Made by a program: the position numbers and the translations under genes. A stretch of 64,000 bases of DNA from Polynucleobacter necessarius (lineage in GTDB: Bacteria; Pseudomonadota; Gammaproteobacteria; Burkholderiales; Burkholderiaceae), in contig NZ_LT615227.1 of assembly GCF_900096755.1 (NCBI RefSeq), positions 299,019 through 363,018 of the forward strand. The letters are read 5' to 3'. This document shows positions 48,814-57,798 of the stretch, piece by piece. The notes beneath the pieces are model-generated. The model was not told where the DNA came from, searched no databases, and saw only the letters and a list, made by a program, of their open reading frames with translations. Every line of letters starts with the position of its first letter. Position 1 is the stretch's first letter.

Positions 48814-49619
48814 TTGCCGAAGACGAACACTTCCCTTTAGCGGAAGCAGCGATTGCTGTTGCACAACACGCATATCCTGATTTGGATGTACAGGGCGTTT
48901 TAGATCAGCTCGATCAAATGGGCAACAAACTCAAGTCACGCATTACCCCAGATACCTCACCCGTTCAGCGCCTGCAAATACTGAAGCATTTCTTTTATAC
49001 CGAATTGGGCTTTGGTCCCAATCCAAATGATTTTTATGCGCCCGAAAATTCTTACTTACATTACGTACTTGAGAATCGCAGAGGCATTCCAATCTCCTTG
49101 GCTATTTTGATGATGGAGTTGGGCAATCAAATTGGTCTCAAGATTCGCGGAGTCTCATTTCCGAACCATTTCATGATGCGCATCTCATTGCAGCAAGGGG
49201 AAGTCATCATGGACCCATTAACCGGTGAATCACTCTCGAAGACTCAGCTACAAGAGATGCTTGATCCGTACTTGGATGCTAAAGGTTATCGAGGTGAGCT
49301 TAGCCTGCCGCTCAACATCTTCTTGCGTGCCTCTAGCTCAAGAGAAATTCTGTCGCGCTTTTTAAGAAACCTCAAAATGATTTACTCGGAGCATGAGCGC
49401 TGGGAGCGCCTACTGGGGATTCAAGAGCGTTTAGTGATCTTGTTGCCAGACTCCATTGAAGAAGTGCGTGATCGTGGGTTGATCTTTGCGCAACTGGAAT
49501 ATTTACGCTCCGCCTTAGCGGATATGCATCGCTATCTGAGCGAACTCCCTGAAGCAGAAGACGCTAGCGACATTCGCGAGCATATTGCTACGCTAGAAAG
49601 CCAAACCAAGCTGCACTAA
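48777..49619 (+). CDS. SirB1/transglutaminase-like protein
   Basis: This 280-residue protein has a transglutaminase-like N-terminal half: RLQILKHFFYTELGFGPNPN, then YLHYVLENRRGIPISLAILM and GVSFPNHFMMRI. A tetratricopeptide-like helical C-terminal half follows (MIYSEHERWERLLGIQERLV, EYLRSALADMHRYL). This is the SirB1 family; the usual catalytic Cys is replaced by Ser in PISLAI, so protease activity is unlikely. The ATG at 48777 overlaps murJ by 37 nt. Its role is not established. Confidence 0.85.
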   Translation: MPTQQLDYFTSLVAEDEHFPLAEAAIAVAQHAYPDLDVQGVLDQLDQMGNKLKSRITPDTSPVQRLQILKHFFYTELGFGPNPNDFYAPENSYLHYVLENRRGIPISLAILMMELGNQIGLKIRGVSFPNHFMMRISLQQGEVIMDPLTGESLSKTQLQEMLDPYLDAKGYRGELSLPLNIFLRASSSREILSRFLRNLKMIYSEHERWERLLGIQERLVILLPDSIEEVRDRGLIFAQLEYLRSALADMHRYLSELPEAEDASDIREHIATLESQTKLH

Positions 49620-49633
49620 ATTTTTAGCGATCT

Positions 49634-50278
49634 TTAGTTTTTCTTGCGCTGAAAAATTTTATAGGCGGCTGCAAAAACAGCAGGAACGGCAGCAGCGCCA
49701 ATCCCAACCAATACGATCACATTTAAATTCTGACGAATGATTGGAATATTGCCGAAGAAGTAGCCGGCAATGACCAATCCGAACACCCAAAGAGCAGCGC
49801 CAGCGATATTAAAGAATTGAAAACGGGAGAAGTTCATCTCCGACACGCCAGCAATAAAGGGCGCGAAGGTGCGAATAATTGGCAGAAAGCGCGCAAGAAT
49901 AATGGTCTTGCCGCCATGCTTTTCATAAAAGGCATGGGTTTTTAATAAGGCGCCTTGATCAATCCAACGAGATGTACTGCTAAAGACGCGTTTGCCAATC
50001 CAGCGGCCAATGAAATAGTTCACAGTATTGCCTGCGACCGCGGCAACCAACAAACCAATGCATAAAGTCCAGATATTGAAATGCTCAGTAGCGCAATACG
50101 CTCCAGCAATAAATAAAAGAGAGTCGCCCGGCAAGAATGGGGCTACGACCAGGCCAGTTTCTGCAAAAACAATTGCAAATAGCAAGCCATAGGCCCAAGG
50201 TCCGTATTGTGAGATCACCACATCGAGATGTTTATCAATATGTAGCAATAAATCACTTATTTGCAAAAGGGTATCCAT
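49634..50278 (-). CDS. DedA-family membrane protein
   Basis: This 214-residue inner-membrane protein starts MDTLLQISDLLLHIDKHLD. It has the DedA signature FAETGLVVAPFLPGDSLLFI near residue 40, with the acidic residue of the reentrant loop, and later ARFLPIIRTFAPFIAGV with the functional arginines. DedA proteins are linked to proton-motive force and lipid carrier recycling. The ATG at 50278 is preceded by GAGCGAG. It diverges from miaA. Confidence 0.92.
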   Translation of the reverse strand: MDTLLQISDLLLHIDKHLDVVISQYGPWAYGLLFAIVFAETGLVVAPFLPGDSLLFIAGAYCATEHFNIWTLCIGLLVAAVAGNTVNYFIGRWIGKRVFSSTSRWIDQGALLKTHAFYEKHGGKTIILARFLPIIRTFAPFIAGVSEMNFSRFQFFNIAGAALWVFGLVIAGYFFGNIPIIRQNLNVIVLVGIGAAAVPAVFAAAYKIFQRKKN

Positions 50279-50334
50279 CAACTCGCTCTTTAACTTATGG
50301 TTTGTTGCGGATATTAACAATATTAACAGGCTCT

Positions 50335-50340
50335 TATAAT
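50335..50340 (+). promoter_or_regulatory. -10-like element at the miaA start
   Basis: TATAAT ends 5 nt before the first ATG of miaA. If used, transcription would start at or just beside that ATG, so the mRNA is leaderless or translation begins at the second ATG (50373). No good -35 hexamer is visible upstream. Confidence 0.35.
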
Positions 50341-50345
50341 TAGGC

Positions 50346-51350
50346 ATGCAGACTGAACCCTACATTCAGCCTATGCATGCGCCAGAGTCAAATCCCATTC
50401 TCTGTATCGTGGGTCCCACCGGCGCAGGCAAAACTCATCTCGCTATGTCTCTGGCTGAGCATGCTAAATCTATTGGTTTAACCATTGAACTCATCAGCAT
50501 GGATTCGGCACTGGTTTATCGGGGCCTAGATATTGGCAGCGCAAAACCCACAAAGGCTGAACAAGCAGCAGTTATTCATCACCTCATCGATATTTTGGAA
50601 CCCACTGAAGTCTATTCAGCGGCACGCTTTGCAAAAGACGCGGCTCGCCTCTGCGTAGAAATTAGAACCCGAGGAAATATTCCAGTTGTCGTAGGTGGAA
50701 CGATGTTGTATTGGCGTGCTTGGGCGCATGGGCTCTCTTCCCTGCCGCCAGCCAATCCCGAAATACGGGCACGCCTAGACGAAGAGGGTAAAGCTATTGG
50801 CTGGCCAGCAATGCATGAAAAACTTTCTCAAGTTGATCCAGAGACTGCTGCTCGCTTAAAGCCAAATGATTCTCAACGCGTACAACGCGCCCTTGAGGTT
50901 TTTGAAATCACTGGCAAGCCTATGTCAGAACTGTTGGCCGATTCGCCGAGTGAAGACGGACGTGAAGGTTCGGCGATCCCCCCTTGGATTCATCTCATAT
51001 CTCTCGAACCCAGTGATCGCAAAAGACTTCATCAAAATTTAGAAAAACGTTTTGATGAAATGTTAGCTGCCGGATTTATGGATGATGTTAAAAAGCTGCG
51101 CGCTAATTCAGAATTGCATGCAGATCTCCCTGCAATACGCTCAGTAGGCTATCGCCAGGCCTGGGAATTTCTGAATGGGAAAATTAACGCAGAGGATATG
51201 CGCTACAAGGCGCTCGCTGCGACAAGACAGCTTGGAAAGCGGCAGCTCACTTGGTTGCGAGCAATTGAGGGAAGAAAAACATTTGACCCCTTCAACCCAG
51301 AAGAGTTGAAGGCAGCCCTAGATTTCTGCAAAAAGAACTTAACGAAGTGA
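50346..51350 (+). CDS. miaA: tRNA dimethylallyltransferase
   Basis: MiaA adds a dimethylallyl group to A37 of tRNAs that read UNN codons. The product is 334 residues: P-loop CIVGPTGAGKTHLAMSLAE, ELISMDSALVYRGLDIGSAK, VVVGGTMLYWRAW, and IRSVGYRQAWEFL. Start choice is uncertain between 50346 and 50373 because of the -10-like sequence just upstream; relatives vary at the N-terminus. It uses DMAPP, whose terminal enzyme IspH is also in this window. It converges on purM. Confidence 0.95.
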   Translation: MQTEPYIQPMHAPESNPILCIVGPTGAGKTHLAMSLAEHAKSIGLTIELISMDSALVYRGLDIGSAKPTKAEQAAVIHHLIDILEPTEVYSAARFAKDAARLCVEIRTRGNIPVVVGGTMLYWRAWAHGLSSLPPANPEIRARLDEEGKAIGWPAMHEKLSQVDPETAARLKPNDSQRVQRALEVFEITGKPMSELLADSPSEDGREGSAIPPWIHLISLEPSDRKRLHQNLEKRFDEMLAAGFMDDVKKLRANSELHADLPAIRSVGYRQAWEFLNGKINAEDMRYKALAATRQLGKRQLTWLRAIEGRKTFDPFNPEELKAALDFCKKNLTK

Positions 51351-51375
51351 TCGTTAAGCTTTCAATCAAAGAGTC

Positions 51376-52428
51376 TTAGATAACGATTGTTTGTGGCGCG
51401 TCTTTCGGGCGCTCCACAACTTCACCAACTGTCCAAGCCTTAAGGCCTTGTGCGCTTAATGATTTGATTGCGGCGTCCGCCTGGTCTGGGGCAACAATCA
51501 CCACCATGCCAATGCCGCAGTTAAATACACGAACCATTTCTGCATCAGCGACACCGCCCTTCATCTGCAACCAACGGAAGAGTTCTGGCATCTGCCAGCT
51601 ATCGCGATGTAAAACTGCTTGAGTATTTTCTGGGAGTACACGGGGCACGTTATCTACCAAGCCACCACCGGTGATATGCGCCATTCCTTTTACATTGATT
51701 TCAGAGATCAACTTTAGCAAAGGCTTTACATAAATTTCTGTTGGCGCCATCACTACATCACCTAGTGGGCGACCACCCAAATCGTCAGTCGGCTTTGCGC
51801 CAGCACGCTCAATAATTTTTCGCACCAATGAATAGCCATTGGAGTGCGCGCCACTAGAACCGATCGCCAAAACTACATCACCAGGAACGATTGTGTTCCC
51901 TGTAATGATTTTGGATTTCTCCACGGCACCAACCGCAAAGCCAGCCAAGTCATATTCACCAGGCGGATACATACCTGGCATTTCAGCGGTCTCACCGCCA
52001 ATCAATGCGCAACCAGATAATTCGCAACCTTTCGCAATGCTACCAACAACTGTGGCAGCTGTATCAACAGTTAGCTTGCCGCAAGCAAAGTAATCCAAGA
52101 AAAAGAGGGGCTCAGCGCCCTGAACCAAAATGTCATTCACACTCATGGCCACCAAATCCTGGCCAATGGTTTCATGACGATTCCACTCGAACGCCAATCT
52201 CAGCTTTGTACCAACTCCATCGGTGCCCGACACCAACACCGGCTCTTTGTAGCGCTTAGGCACCTCAAAAAGGGCTCCAAAACCACCAATTCCAGCTAAA
52301 ACGCCTTCGCGCATGGTTTTCTTGGTCAGAGGCTTAATGCGGTCAACTAAATCGACGCCAGCGTCAATATCGACGCCAGCATCACGATAGGAAAGGCCTT
52401 TTGAGGAGGAATTGGTAGATGAAGTCAT
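51376..52428 (-). CDS. purM: Phosphoribosylformylglycinamidine cyclo-ligase
   Basis: PurM makes AIR in purine synthesis. The 350-residue product has [20 protein letters not shown] near residue 12, the ATP/Mg site [27 protein letters not shown] and [13 protein letters not shown]. The frame is complete. It diverges from perM with 73 nt between, an arrangement conserved in Burkholderiales. With purN also here, two purine steps are encoded in the window. Confidence 0.96.
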   Translation of the reverse strand: MTSSTNSSSKGLSYRDAGVDIDAGVDLVDRIKPLTKKTMREGVLAGIGGFGALFEVPKRYKEPVLVSGTDGVGTKLRLAFEWNRHETIGQDLVAMSVNDILVQGAEPLFFLDYFACGKLTVDTAATVVGSIAKGCELSGCALIGGETAEMPGMYPPGEYDLAGFAVGAVEKSKIITGNTIVPGDVVLAIGSSGAHSNGYSLVRKIIERAGAKPTDDLGGRPLGDVVMAPTEIYVKPLLKLISEINVKGMAHITGGGLVDNVPRVLPENTQAVLHRDSWQMPELFRWLQMKGGVADAEMVRVFNCGIGMVVIVAPDQADAAIKSLSAQGLKAWTVGEVVERPKDAPQTIVI

Positions 52429-52501
52429 GTCGGAGCCGGAATATTAGTAAAAAATGCTACTTCGTCAGTAGAATCATTGAATTCTAGAGGATTGAAGCAA
52501 G

Positions 52502-53493
52502 ATGGCCGAAATTTTTACCCCTTTTTTAACCGCATTCATTCTGGCGTATGCTCTGCGCCCTGTTTGCCTGTGGCTTGAGAGGCATCACCTACCCCGAGGG
52601 CTGGCTGCTGCCGTCTCGATGCTGATCGGTTTAGGCCTGGTTTTTTGCATATTTAGCCCCCTCATTAGCCTTCTGAGATATGAAATACCCCTAATTAAGG
52701 CTCAACTTCCCGACTGGATCGCCAACACCCACCAGGCTTGGTTGGGACCAAAACTCAGTGAATTTCACATTAATTTTGATTGGGCCACCCTAAAGGCAAG
52801 CGTCACGCACAAAATCACAGAACACATTAACGAGAATGCTGATGCGTTAATGAGCTCCACCATTGAGACGGTATTAATGTCAGGAAGCTCAGTCATCGCC
52901 GGTTTTGTAAATGCCGTGCTGATTATTTTTGTAATGATTTATTTGCTCATCGACTGGAATCATTTCTTTGGGCTAGTGAAACAATTAGTTCCAGTGCGCG
53001 CCCAAGAAACAGTACATCACTTAGCAATGCACACAGATGGTTTGCTTTCTCAATACTTAAGAGGAATGCTAATCGTGATTGCCATCACGGCAGTCTTTTA
53101 CAGCGCAGGATTGAGCTTCATCGGGGTCAAGGAGCTGCTGCTTTAGGCGTCTTTACTGCACTCATGATCGTCATCCCCTACATTGGTATTACATTGGGGC
53201 TCACGCTTGCTGTTTTATCTGCGCCACTTCAATTTGGTCCTGGCACTCAAATCATCGGTGTTCTGATCTTATTTGGCATTGGCCAATTTCTTGAAGGCTT
53301 CTTCTTAACACCCCGCTTGGTGGGTGAGCGCATTGGTCTCCACCCAGTTGCCGTCCTATTTGCCCTGCTCTTGTTTGGCAAGTTATTTGGTTTCTTTGAC
53401 GTATTGCTTGCGCTTCCTATCAGCGCAGTCAGCTTGGTGCTGATGAAATGCCTTTGGTCCGTTTATACGCAAAGCTCCTGGTATCAAAAATAA
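52502..53493 (+). pseudogene. perM: AI-2E/PerM-family permease, frameshifted
   Basis: This is an eight-helix PerM/AI-2E transporter gene broken by one frameshift. The first part reads FTPFLTAFILAYALRPVCLW to FIGVKE, then hits TAG at 53144-53146. Adding one G at the GG at 53131-53132 restores GAAALGVFTALMIVIPYIGI, and the rest runs to 53493 with GIGQFLEGFFLTPRLVGERI intact. The N-terminus is also short: the first helix expected before EIFTPFL is missing, with a TGA 2 codons upstream of the ATG. Family substrates vary and are mostly unknown. Confidence 0.88.
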
Positions 53494-53503
53494 TTTAGTT
53501 GTA

Positions 53504-54259
53504 ATGAATACATCTCCGCTACCAAGACAATTTGCTTTAGACATAAGCCACACACCCAAAGCCAGTTTAGAAAATTATTTACCCGGGAAAGATCTTGCGC
53601 TGCTATCTGCCTTACAAGATCTACAAAAGGCCTGGACGCAACCTGGCATAGCAGCATCCTCCAATCCACTCAATCAACGCTGGATTTACTGGTGGGGACC
53701 CGAAGGTTCTGGTCGCACCCATTTACTCGAAGCAATAGGGCTTGCGGCGCAGACTACGGGGCTGGAGCATTTCAATTTAAACCCAAGTCAGCCGACCACA
53801 TGGGTGAGGCTTGAAGAAAGAATGGGGGGGCTCTCGCAAGGTGATTTGCCATCTGTTATTACAGTAGATGATGTTGATCGCTTAGACGAGCGCCTGGTTG
53901 GCGCACTCTTTCGCATTCTTAATCAGGCTCAAGCCAGCAAAGCCATTCATATTTTCATGGCTGGCAATGAGGCGCCAGCCAACCTAAAACTGCGAGAAGA
54001 CCTGCGCACCCGCCTTGGCTGGGGCTTAATCTTCCAAACCCAAGTTTTGGCTGATGATGAGAAAATACAGGCACTAGAGCAAGCAGCAAAGGCTCGCGGT
54101 TTGGTGTTATCGCCCGATGTTTTGCCTTGGCTGCTAAATCGCTTTTATCGAGATATGCCGAATTTAATGGCTTTGATTGATGCTTTAGATGCGTATTCAT
54201 TAGAAACTAAACGTGCTGTAACCTTGCCTCTTGTTCGCGAGCTCTTGCAGCCTAAATAA
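53504..54259 (+). CDS. hda: DnaA regulatory inactivator Hda
   Basis: Hda is a DnaA-related AAA+ protein that, with the DNA clamp, promotes hydrolysis of DnaA-ATP. The 251-residue product has the early FALDISHTPKASLENYLPG segment (its clamp-binding motif lies at the N-terminus, LPRQFALD). The P-loop GPEGSGRTHLLEAIG has Arg in place of Lys, as in E. coli Hda. VITVDDVDRLDE and RFYRDMPNLMALIDALD (sensor 2) follow. It lies 10 nt after perM and heads the intact part of the operon. Confidence 0.93.
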   Translation: MNTSPLPRQFALDISHTPKASLENYLPGKDLALLSALQDLQKAWTQPGIAASSNPLNQRWIYWWGPEGSGRTHLLEAIGLAAQTTGLEHFNLNPSQPTTWVRLEERMGGLSQGDLPSVITVDDVDRLDERLVGALFRILNQAQASKAIHIFMAGNEAPANLKLREDLRTRLGWGLIFQTQVLADDEKIQALEQAAKARGLVLSPDVLPWLLNRFYRDMPNLMALIDALDAYSLETKRAVTLPLVRELLQPK

Positions 54260-54277
54260 TTTAATTCATATTTATTC

Positions 54278-54958
54278 GTGACCCAGTTAGCCCTTTTCGA
54301 TTTAGATCACACCCTCCTACCTTGCGATAGCGATTACGAATGGGGTCAATTTTTGGCTCGCATTGGCGTAGTGGATAGTGCGTACTATGCAAAACAAAAT
54401 GAGCGCTTCTATCAAGATTACAAAGATGGCAAGCTAGATATTCATGAGTTCTTACGTTTTGCTTTAAAACCTTTGTCCGAGCATTCACGAGTCCAACTCA
54501 AAGAGTGGCATGACCAATTCATGCAAGAAGTAATTAACGGACAGCTCCGCCAAAAAGCAATGGATTTAGTTAAGCAACATCAAGATGCCGGCGACTTATG
54601 TTGCGTAGTAACAGCAACCAATAGTTTTGTTACGCGTCCAATTGTGGAGAGCTTTGGCATTGCGCATTTGATTGCCACCGAGCCCGCTACCGCCCTAAAT
54701 GACCCGCTAGCCAATTACACCGGGGAAGTAAAAGGCATTCCAAATTTTCGTGAAGGCAAGATTCAGAACCTGCATGATTGGCTGGCCAATCAAAACCTCA
54801 ACCTGAGCACCCTGCAAAAAAGTTACTTTTATTCCGACTCCATGAATGACCTCCCTTTACTGGAAAAGGTTAGTCACCCAGTTGCCACCAACCCAGATGA
54901 TCGCCTGCGCACTGAAGCCAATAAGCGCAACTGGCCCATCCTTGAATTGTTCGCATGA
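54278..54958 (+). CDS. HAD-IB family phosphatase
   Basis: This 226-residue HAD hydrolase has motif I FDLDHTLLPCDSD, motif II CVVTATNSF, and motif III/IV YFYSDSMNDLPLLEKV. It belongs to subfamily IB, which includes phosphoserine phosphatase; the Burkholderiales gene at this locus is often annotated as a histidinol-phosphate phosphatase-like protein, but the substrate cannot be read here. The start is a GTG at 54278. It overlaps pcnB by 4 nt (ATGA). Confidence 0.88.
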   Translation: MTQLALFDLDHTLLPCDSDYEWGQFLARIGVVDSAYYAKQNERFYQDYKDGKLDIHEFLRFALKPLSEHSRVQLKEWHDQFMQEVINGQLRQKAMDLVKQHQDAGDLCCVVTATNSFVTRPIVESFGIAHLIATEPATALNDPLANYTGEVKGIPNFREGKIQNLHDWLANQNLNLSTLQKSYFYSDSMNDLPLLEKVSHPVATNPDDRLRTEANKRNWPILELFA

Positions 54959-56358
54959 TTACCAAATTTATTAAACGCATTCTGCGCCGTGACCCAATGG
55001 TTAAGCACACGCAGGCAAACAATACTGGGGCACCTAAGCGCATTCCCAAAAAATCGCATCGCATCGATCCTCACTTACTTTCTAAAAATGCAGTGAAGGT
55101 TACCCACACTTTGCAGCAAGCAGGTTATGAGGCATTTATTGTGGGCGGTGCTGTACGAGATCTTGCTTTAGGTATTAGCCCAAAAGATTTTGACGTAGCC
55201 ACTAACGCCACTCCAGAGCAAGTACAAAAACTCTTTCGCAAAGCTCGCCTCATTGGCCGTCGCTTTCAAATTGTTCATGTCACTTTTTTCGGCAAAGGCC
55301 ACCCCGAAATTATTGAGGTATCGACCTTCAGGGCCCTGCTAGATAACGCTGGAGACCATGTAGCAGAAAGCGGTCGAATCCTGCGTGATAACGTCTGGGG
55401 CTCTCAAGGTGAGGATGCTGCAAGGCGCGACTTCACAATCAATGCAATGTATTACGACCCATCTTCCGAGACAGTCTTGGACTATCACGGTGGTATGGCG
55501 GACATGGAAAAGAAAACATTGCGCATGATTGGTGATCCTGCAAAACGCTATCGCGAAGATCCTGTTCGCATGCTCAGAGCAATTCGCTTTGCCGCAAAAA
55601 CCGGCTTTAATTTAGATGATGCAACGCGTACGCCAATTGCAAAGCTGGGCAAACTATTAAATGATGTGCCATCAGCCAGGCTCTTTGATGAAATTCTCAA
55701 GCTCCTCATGTCTGGTTATTCATGGGCAGCAATACAAGGACTAAAAGATGCAGGCTTGCATCATGGTCTTCTATTGCCATTGCTAGATCACATACTCGAT
55801 GATAGTGAAGCTTCTAAAGGCGCCAATAGTTTTGTCAAACTCGCCCTAGCAAACACCGATCAGCGCATTCAATCTGGAAAAAGCGTGTCAGCTGGATTCT
55901 TGTTCGCCACCCTGCTTTGGCCAGATCTTTTAAAGAACTGGAAAGGGAATATCGCCAAAGGGGCTGCCAATATTCCAGCACTGCACGATGCGATGGACGA
56001 CACTATCGCCACTCAAAGCAGCGGCATGACTATTCAGCGACGCTTTGAAAGCGATATGCGTGAAATTTGGTCTATGCAGTCGCGTTTTGAAAGGCGTGTA
56101 GGTCGCTACCCCTACTGCCTAATCGAATCCCCTCGTTTTAGAGCGGGTTATGACTTTATGTTGCTTCGCTGCGCCACTGGAGAACTGAACCCTGCAATTG
56201 GCCAGTGGTGGACTGACTTCATTGAGGCCGACACAGTCGGTCAAGACGAGCTCATGGCTAGCGTCAAAAATGAATCTGGCAATAGCGCTAGCCCAACCAA
56301 GAGACGTCGTCGCAGAAAGCCAAAAGCGGCCCTGCCCCCAGAAGGTGCGGCAAGCTAA
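54955..56358 (+). CDS. pcnB: Poly(A) polymerase I
   Basis: PcnB adds poly(A) tails to RNA 3' ends and so marks them for decay. The 467-residue product has GGAVRDLALGISPKDFDVAT with the catalytic aspartates, ARLIGRRFQIVHVTF, ARRDFTINAMYYD and the RNA-binding KTGFNLDD region. The tail is very basic (SPTKRRRRRKPKAALPPEG), typical of PcnB rather than CCA-adding enzymes. Its start overlaps the HAD gene. Confidence 0.94.
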   Translation: MITKFIKRILRRDPMVKHTQANNTGAPKRIPKKSHRIDPHLLSKNAVKVTHTLQQAGYEAFIVGGAVRDLALGISPKDFDVATNATPEQVQKLFRKARLIGRRFQIVHVTFFGKGHPEIIEVSTFRALLDNAGDHVAESGRILRDNVWGSQGEDAARRDFTINAMYYDPSSETVLDYHGGMADMEKKTLRMIGDPAKRYREDPVRMLRAIRFAAKTGFNLDDATRTPIAKLGKLLNDVPSARLFDEILKLLMSGYSWAAIQGLKDAGLHHGLLLPLLDHILDDSEASKGANSFVKLALANTDQRIQSGKSVSAGFLFATLLWPDLLKNWKGNIAKGAANIPALHDAMDDTIATQSSGMTIQRRFESDMREIWSMQSRFERRVGRYPYCLIESPRFRAGYDFMLLRCATGELNPAIGQWWTDFIEADTVGQDELMASVKNESGNSASPTKRRRRRKPKAALPPEGAAS

Positions 56359-56410
56359 GCAGACTTAGAGAAATTTCGGTAAAGTAGCTTTATCTCTAGT
56401 TTGGAAGCAT

Positions 56411-56947
56411 ATGGCACAGGCATATATCGGATTTGGCGGCAATATTGGCGACACGCGGCAGCTTATTACTGACGCGATTGTCTGCTTAGCATTACGCTCA
56501 GAACTGCAAATCTTAGCAAAAAGTTGCTTTTACCAAAGCGCTCCTGTCGAGGCTACTGGCGGTGATTACATTAATGCCGTCATAGAAGTTGAGACTGAAT
56601 TAACCCCTTATGGCCTTCTGCATGTTTGCCAAGCGATTGAGCAAGAATTTGGCCGAGAGCGCCCCTACGCAAATGCACCCCGCACCCTTGATCTCGATAT
56701 CCTCTCATTCGAGGGAATTACCCAAAATGAGACTGAACTGATGCTCCCGCATCCAAAAATCATTGAGCGCTCATTTGTTCTGCTACCACTCCTAGAAATA
56801 GCGCCTGATATCTTCTTGCCAAACTGGGGTGAACTGAAGGCCTATCTCCCCAATGTTGCCCACCAAAGAATAGAAAAACTACCCCGCAGGAACTGCAATT
56901 GCGGGGAAAAGACGTTTATAGCCAATCGGCACATTAATTCACATTAA
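56411..56947 (+). CDS. folK: HPPK, folate synthesis
   Basis: FolK transfers pyrophosphate from ATP to 6-hydroxymethyl-7,8-dihydropterin. The 178-residue product starts AYIGFGGNIGDTRQ and has FYQSAPVEATGGDYINAVIE, then RPYANAPRTLDLDILSFEG, the PRTLDLD signature, and LPHPKIIERSFVLLPL. It lies 52 nt after pcnB and 9 nt before panB, the usual neighbours. Confidence 0.95.
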   Translation: MAQAYIGFGGNIGDTRQLITDAIVCLALRSELQILAKSCFYQSAPVEATGGDYINAVIEVETELTPYGLLHVCQAIEQEFGRERPYANAPRTLDLDILSFEGITQNETELMLPHPKIIERSFVLLPLLEIAPDIFLPNWGELKAYLPNVAHQRIEKLPRRNCNCGEKTFIANRHINSH

Positions 56948-56956
56948 ACTCTCGCC

Positions 56957-57772
56957 ATGGGTTACTTACAAGGCGACAAGCCAATCACAATTACTAAGCT
57001 CCTCGCGATGCATGCTGAGGGTGAAAAAATTACTATGCTCACTGCATATGACTCAACCATGTCCGCATTGTTGAATCGTTGCGGAGTTGAGACCATCCTG
57101 ATTGGTGACTCGTTGGGCAATGTAATCCAAGGTCATTCAAGTACAACGCCCGTTACCGTAGAACAGGTCGCATATCACACTGAGTGTGTAGTTCGCGCCA
57201 ACTCCCATGCTTTTGTAATTGCCGATCTTCCCTTTGCAAGCTATGGCGACCCTGTGCAAGCATTAGATTCTGCTGCAACACTAATGCGCGCTGGTGCAGA
57301 TATGGTCAAACTTGAAGGCGGCGACTGGCAAGTCGAAATCATCCGTTATTTAGTTGAACGCAGCGTTCCAGTTTGTGCGCACCTTGGACTACTCCCTCAA
57401 TCAGTTCATGTATTGGGCGGCTATAAAGTTCAAGGTAAATCTAAAGATGCGGCTAGCGTCATGCTCGAGCAAGCACTTGCTTGCCAGGCAGCTGAAGCTC
57501 AAATGGTAGTACTAGAAGCCATTCCCTCTTCATTAGGGGAAAGAATTACTGAAGAGCTCTCCATTCCAACTATTGGAATTGGCGCGGGTTCCGATTGCTC
57601 CGGCCAAGTATTAGTACTGCAAGATATGCTGGGTATCAGCCCAGGCAAGCCACCCAAGTTTGTCAAAAACTTTATGGATGGTCACCAGTCCGTCGAAGCT
57701 GCTGTCAAAGCTTATGTGCGCGAAGTGAAGTCCGGCAAATTTCCCGGACCTGAGCACGGCTTCGCTGGCTGA
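56957..57772 (+). CDS. panB: 3-methyl-2-oxobutanoate hydroxymethyltransferase
   Basis: PanB performs the first committed step of pantothenate synthesis. The 271-residue product has [33 protein letters not shown], and [10 protein letters not shown], with [20 protein letters not shown] and [20 protein letters not shown]. It is the last gene of the purM-perM-hda-pcnB-folK group and supplies the pathway used later by coaBC. It converges on dnaJ. Confidence 0.95.
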   Translation: MGYLQGDKPITITKLLAMHAEGEKITMLTAYDSTMSALLNRCGVETILIGDSLGNVIQGHSSTTPVTVEQVAYHTECVVRANSHAFVIADLPFASYGDPVQALDSAATLMRAGADMVKLEGGDWQVEIIRYLVERSVPVCAHLGLLPQSVHVLGGYKVQGKSKDAASVMLEQALACQAAEAQMVVLEAIPSSLGERITEELSIPTIGIGAGSDCSGQVLVLQDMLGISPGKPPKFVKNFMDGHQSVEAAVKAYVREVKSGKFPGPEHGFAG

Positions 57773-57798
57773 TTGCCAGCTAGCCCACTCAATCAGTA

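Noticed and set aside
6129..53493. All broken genes explained as sequencing errors
   Set aside because: uvrD has four substitution-type stops and livK has several spaced repeats, a pattern unlike random homopolymer errors. Single-base cases such as livM and perM could still be errors.
57764..57780. Hairpin GCTGGC/GCCAGC at the end of panB as a terminator
   Set aside because: The stem is only 6 bp and no T run follows.
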